DNA of 64,000 nt from Yarrowia lipolytica. Lineage: Eukaryota > Ascomycota > Dipodascomycetes > Dipodascales. The translations under genes and the position numbers were made by a program. This document shows positions 60,256 to 64,000 of this stretch, piece by piece. A model generated the notes under the pieces. The model was not told where the DNA came from, searched no databases, and was given only the letters and a program-made list of their open reading frames with translations. Within the stretch, counting starts at the first letter, position 1; each line of letters begins with the position of its first letter. The DNA is taken from NCBI RefSeq assembly GCF_001761485.1, contig NC_090770.1, forward strand, positions 682,001 to 746,000, read 5' to 3'.

Positions 60256-60551
60256 TGGTACTGATCACTCTGTGATCGACTTCTTTTTTCGATCCGCTTT
60301 TTGCATGTCATCCTTACAGCGTCACCTACCAATCCAAACTAAATGTGTGTGAAGATACCGCTGATGTCTTCACTCAGAGCATCAGCGAAAAGTTTTCCGT
60401 GGCCTAAAGCAGTGACATAATCCACCCCAATCACTTTGATAGATGTTGTACATCTGCTTATCACGTCAGCTCCAACTAATGTCAATTTTCGCCGGCTAGT
60501 TAGGCTACTCAACACCTTCCATAGCTCCTACCCACTCGGAAATACCAATTC

Positions 60552-60633
60552 GCCTGGCTAGCTCAATCGGTAGAGCGTGAGACTCTTATTCAAAGCAATC
60601 TCAAGGCTGTGGGTTCAAGCCCCACGTCGGGCT
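60552..60633 (+). tRNA. tRNA-Lys(CTT), copy C, 9-nt intron
   Basis: The exons are identical to the copies at 11843 and 21868. The intron TTCAAAGCA is at 60589-60597, one base different from that of copy A. A T8 run follows about 30 nt later. Flanks are unrelated to the other copies. Confidence 0.95.
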
Positions 60634-61045
60634 GAAGCAACTATCTCACAGAGTGGTTGTACTTTTTTTTGATTACGTGAGCCGAAACGGAGCTACGAAG
60701 TTGTATTTTCCCGGACAAACACACTAACAATGTGTGTTCAACAGCCAGATTGTATTCCGTACATCGATCAGTTACATACATCCATCCGTTGCAACTTCAA
60801 GTGTGTACTTGCCCTCGTACTCGTCTTCACATCTTCTCCTTTATTCTTTCTTCTATTGTGCAGCTCATATGCAAGATTATGCAAGGACGATAAAAGCAAT
60901 CCTATCGCTATACTACATGTACACACACAGCATGTTGTACTTGTTTGTACTCGTACTCTCCTCAATTTACAAATCCCAAAGTGTTAAATAAAATGACGTA
61001 ATATACATGTTCGAATGTCACCATTCATTGTTATCATCTGTGTTA
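60634..61045. other. Intergenic, 3' flank of the LRR gene
   Basis: About 410 bp. GTAC-rich motifs (gtgtacttgccctcgtactcg near 60797 and ttgtacttgtttgtactcg near 60937) lie just beyond the 3' end of the LRR gene. The short frames at 60730-60991 overlap these motifs and look like chance. Confidence 0.45.
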
Positions 61046-64000
61046 TCATCTGCTTCTGACCCGGGCCAGATCCTCCAAGAAACTGTCAATGGCATCTCGC
61101 TCGGCCTTGACCTCCATAGGAACAGCAGATCCATCCTCAGTCTCCTCAGCCAAAGTCTTTCGGTACTGATCCAGACCAGAAATGTTGAGTAACTCCTCGA
61201 CATCCACTCCAGAATGAATAATGTCGCCAATCAACTCGGAAACAGTGCCCACACCGGTGGCATTGAGAATCGCCTTACGCAGATCATCTCCAGAAGGTCG
61301 GCCAGAGTGAAGAAGGGGCTCGTTCTCTCGAACCTGCATCACAAAAGTTCCCCACTTGTGAAACTCTCCCTCCTCGAGCTCCTGTCGTCGAGCCTGGATA
61401 GACGCCGACGACGAGTTTCGGGAAAGAGCGGGACGACCTTCATCCACTCCCTCAACCTGGAGATCAGGAGCCTTGATCTGAGGTTCGTTGCCTGCCAGGC
61501 CCATCATGTGAGTCAGAGGATGGACGGTGGGACCCTGGGTCTGGGGCTGCTTTCGCTGCTTCTCAAAGTTCTGAAGAGTCTCGTTCAAAGTAGCATCGAG
61601 GAAACAGTAACGAACAAGCAGCTCCTTGTCCTCGTAGGTCAGCTCGCCGTTGTTTCGCTTGGCAAACAGCTCGTCCATAACCTTCTGAACCCGAGTCTTA
61701 ACGTGGTAGGCACGCTGAAGTAGCATGTCACTAACCTGGCACGTCTCCTGGTTAAACTCGAGAATATCATCGACAGTAGAAGCAATGTCCTTACCCACGT
61801 CAAAGATATCCCGGTTGTCTTCTCCGACCTCAATCTCATGGTCAATCTCGTTTTCAGAGGTTGCCTTGCCGTATACCAACCGCTCCATGTTGCGCATGCA
61901 GTAATGCACGATTCGTCGCTGCTCCATCTTGGGTACGAGACTCTGTTCAAGGTCAAGAAGGTAGATGGACTTTGAAACCCGAACGGCTACAGTCAGAGCT
62001 GCCACACAAGTTCGGTCCATGCGCGTGTTTCCAACAAGGGAAACATGCAGAAGCGACTTACATTGCGCCAAAGCGTCTGAAATCTGCACCACATCACGAG
62101 GGCTCAAGTCGCAGTAATCGAGATGAATTCGGCGCAAATCTGGGAAAAGCGGTAGAGCTTTACACAGATGAGTCGTAAGGGAGGGAAAGAGTCCAGAGTT
62201 AGAAGAGAGATCTAAAAACCGGAGATTCTGCAGCTTGGAAAGGGCAGTGATGAGCTTTTCGGTCGTGGGAGAGGCCTCGAGGTGCGTGGAGTTCAGGGAA
62301 AGGAACCGCAGGTTCAGCTCCTTGTCGGAGAGTGAATCCAGAAGAACATCAAGAGCGGTAGGTTCGGTTGATTCGGAAACGGGCACCTTATCCTTCTTCT
62401 CCTCCTTCTCCTCCTTCTCCTCCTTCTCCTCCTTCTCCTCCTTCTCCCCCTTCTCTGTACCTTCGGCTCCTTCTTGTCTCACCTCCTCCTCCTCCTCCAC
62501 GTAAGTCAGATGGTTACCTCCAATATCGAGACCCTCACACTCGCCAGTCATCCATTGGCCAACGAAATGCATCTCCTCGGGGCCCAAATCGTTGAATGCT
62601 AGTCCGAGACGTTTTGTATTTTTGCATGCGCCCAACATGAGATGCTCAAACACCTCAGAAGGCACTAAACAGCCGTTGAGCACAAGTTCCTCCATACCTT
62701 TGCCGTACTGTAGAGCATCGCACAACAGCTTCCAATCCACAGTGGGAGGGGTTCGCTGCTTGAGCTCCTTGTCCTTGTCCCGCTTCATCTGATGCGACAA
62801 GTCCAGCCGAACAAGCTTGGAGTTCATGGCCAACAAGTAGCACAGGCGCTTCCATGACATCTCGTCAATGCTAGTGTTTCGAAGAGACAGCTTTTCGAGC
62901 CATTGCGAAGCACTCATTGCCGCAAACAACAGTGAAAACATATCCGGAGTGAGGGTCACATTATCCAGAACAAGTGTACTGACCGGAGCCACAGCCACAA
63001 AGTCGGCAAATGACTGGATCTCAATCAACGTGGGTCTGGGATTCATCAGACGCAGGGAAAGAGGCGCCTTTTGGGCCTTGATCTGTTTTAGAGTAGCTGG
63101 GATTGGCAGAATCTCTCGCAGATGACAGCACCGAGTATACAGTTTCTCTACGTCCACATCCAGCGGGTTGTCCTCGTCCGACTCGTCCTTCTCGTTGTAC
63201 ATTTCATGGGATGTCTTGAGAGGCGTGTCGATAATGAGGTTGGAGATAGAGGGCACCTCGTCGTCGCCCGGAGGAGGAGACGTTTTAGTGTCTTTGGTAC
63301 TGTCCTTGGCAGTTTCCTTAGTAGGTGAGGGGGGCTTGCTGGGTGACGCCTTGGCTGCCAGGGGAGATGCAGACCGAGGAGAGCCAGCAATAGGAGAGTT
63401 TTTGGGCGAGTTTCGGGGCGATCGTTTCTTGGTCAGTGAGCCCGAACGAGCCAGAGTGTTCTCCTTATTGTAGACCGACGCCTTGGTGAACTCCACCTCC
63501 TTACCATTTCGCATGATAACAAACTTGGAACGTCCAGAATTGGATCGTGAGAGACCAGAGGTCGTAGGCGAGGGAGAAGGCGATTCTCGAGGCGACCCTA
63601 CGGGTGAGCGACCCCCGACCTTCTGCATGTCTACTGTGAGATGGGGTTGGGACGGTTTTCCAAGAGGAGACTTGCCATTGGGAGAGGATGCTCGAACAGG
63701 AGCGCCGGTAGGGACTGTGAGGGAGGAGTTGTTGGAAGAGGTCGATGACGTGGACGAAGTGGAGGAAGCAGAAGACGAGACTCCGTTGGAGACAGCTCCA
63801 GTGGAAGGTACAGCAGAGACTGTGGAAGTCGCGACTGAGGAGCCACCATTGGAGGGGATTGCTGCTGCTGCGGCAGAAGCAGCTCCAGCCGTCGCAGCAG
63901 TGGGAGGGCTTATTTTGGGAGCAACGGGCTCTTTGGGTACTGCTGCTGCTGCTGCTGCGGGAGCGGGTGCTGCAGGTTTGGGAACTGCAACTGGAGCTGC
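61046..64000 (-). CDS. Large leucine-rich-repeat (RNI-like) protein, 5' end outside the window
   Basis: The frame is open from the TGA at 61046 to the window edge, 984 residues or more; an internal ATG at 63628 is not the true start. The upstream part is Ala/Pro/Ser-rich (KPAAPAPAAAAAA, ASSTSSTSSTSSNNSS), followed by Ser-Pro repeats (KRSPRNSPKNSPIAGSPRSA). Leucine-rich repeats of the ribonuclease-inhibitor type follow (LEKLSLRNTSIDEMSWKRLC, LVRLDLSHQM, MEELVLNGCLVPSEVFEHLM, LRFLDLSSNSGLFPSL, LLHVSLVGNTRMDR). They are interrupted by a Lys/Glu insert (EKEEKEEKEEKEEKEEK) encoded by a 9-bp repeat at about 62394-62450. A helical C-terminal domain ends the protein. Related fungal proteins of unknown role exist; I do not name this one. 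Confidence 0.8.
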   Translation of the reverse strand, partial: AAPVAVPKPAAPAPAAAAAAVPKEPVAPKISPPTAATAGAASAAAAAIPSNGGSSVATSTVSAVPSTGAVSNGVSSSASSTSSTSSTSSNNSSLTVPTGAPVRASSPNGKSPLGKPSQPHLTVDMQKVGGRSPVGSPRESPSPSPTTSGLSRSNSGRSKFVIMRNGKEVEFTKASVYNKENTLARSGSLTKKRSPRNSPKNSPIAGSPRSASPLAAKASPSKPPSPTKETAKDSTKDTKTSPPPGDDEVPSISNLIIDTPLKTSHEMYNEKDESDEDNPLDVDVEKLYTRCCHLREILPIPATLKQIKAQKAPLSLRLMNPRPTLIEIQSFADFVAVAPVSTLVLDNVTLTPDMFSLLFAAMSASQWLEKLSLRNTSIDEMSWKRLCYLLAMNSKLVRLDLSHQMKRDKDKELKQRTPPTVDWKLLCDALQYGKGMEELVLNGCLVPSEVFEHLMLGACKNTKRLGLAFNDLGPEEMHFVGQWMTGECEGLDIGGNHLTYVEEEEEVRQEGAEGTEKGEKEEKEEKEEKEEKEEKKDKVPVSESTEPTALDVLLDSLSDKELNLRFLSLNSTHLEASPTTEKLITALSKLQNLRFLDLSSNSGLFPSLTTHLCKALPLFPDLRRIHLDYCDLSPRDVVQISDALAQCKSLLHVSLVGNTRMDRTCVAALTVAVRVSKSIYLLDLEQSLVPKMEQRRIVHYCMRNMERLVYGKATSENEIDHEIEVGEDNRDIFDVGKDIASTVDDILEFNQETCQVSDMLLQRAYHVKTRVQKVMDELFAKRNNGELTYEDKELLVRYCFLDATLNETLQNFEKQRKQPQTQGPTVHPLTHMMGLAGNEPQIKAPDLQVEGVDEGRPALSRNSSSASIQARRQELEEGEFHKWGTFVMQVRENEPLLHSGRPSGDDLRKAILNATGVGTVSELIGDIIHSGVDVEELLNISGLDQYRKTLAEETEDGSAVPMEVKAERDAIDSFLEDLARVRSR

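Overview
The window looks like nuclear DNA of the yeast Yarrowia lipolytica or a very close relative. The signs are compact protein genes with CGA as the main arginine codon, a tRNA-Arg with anticodon UCG, several intron-bearing tRNA genes, a short intron whose branch site CTAAC sits almost on the 3' CAG, and a tRNA-Gly(GCC) followed 4 nt later by a complete 5S rRNA. Such dicistronic tRNA-5S genes are a known peculiarity of this species. The identification is inference from these features; the chromosome cannot be told.

Layout. 0-6 kb: an unrecognised gene, then a convergent secreted GH81 endo-1,3-beta-glucanase. 6-14 kb: a block with no convincing protein gene, holding tRNA-Leu(AAG), tRNA-Arg(TCG), the tRNA-Gly/5S pair, tRNA-Thr(AGT), tRNA-Lys(CTT) and tRNA-Pro(AGG), plus G-rich degenerate repeats. 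14-20 kb: RhoGDI (RDI1), a Baeyer-Villiger-type flavin monooxygenase and a DHA1-family MFS transporter. 20-23 kb: gene-poor, with a second tRNA-Lys(CTT) and a decayed copy of the tRNA-Arg(TCG) gene. 23-25 kb: an incomplete Ty1/copia-type element relic that still has a long open frame. 26.8-31.7 kb: an amino-acid/GABA-type permease and an Opy2-like membrane anchor. 31.7-38.1 kb: the largest gene-free stretch, rich in short tandem repeats. 38-45 kb: a seven-helix fungal rhodopsin-domain protein, an F-box protein and a Dsl1/ZW10 tether. 45-53 kb: a possible pseudogene, a dienoyl-CoA isomerase, two unrecognised genes, spliced MZM1 and a Sel1-repeat protein. 53-56.5 kb: gene-poor, with a short coding relic. 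56.5-64 kb: a Vhr1-like transcription factor, a small secreted protein, a CCHC zinc-knuckle protein, tRNA-Tyr and a third tRNA-Lys(CTT), and a large leucine-rich-repeat protein running off the right edge.

The genes do not form a pathway; this is an ordinary mixed yeast region. Links are indirect: secretion and cell wall (GH81, Dsl1, the small secreted protein), signalling at the membrane (Opy2-like, rhodopsin-domain protein, RhoGDI) and lipid or small-molecule metabolism (dienoyl-CoA isomerase, monooxygenase). Several open frames begin only at non-ATG codons; for those genes the first suitable ATG was taken as the start. Nothing here is a clearly new multi-gene system. The most interesting items are the copia-type relic with its long open frame, the tRNA-5S fusion, the tRNA-Lys trio that differs only in its introns, the decayed tRNA-Arg copy, a 39-bp palindrome around an E-box, and candidate Ace2- and Por1-type promoter sites.
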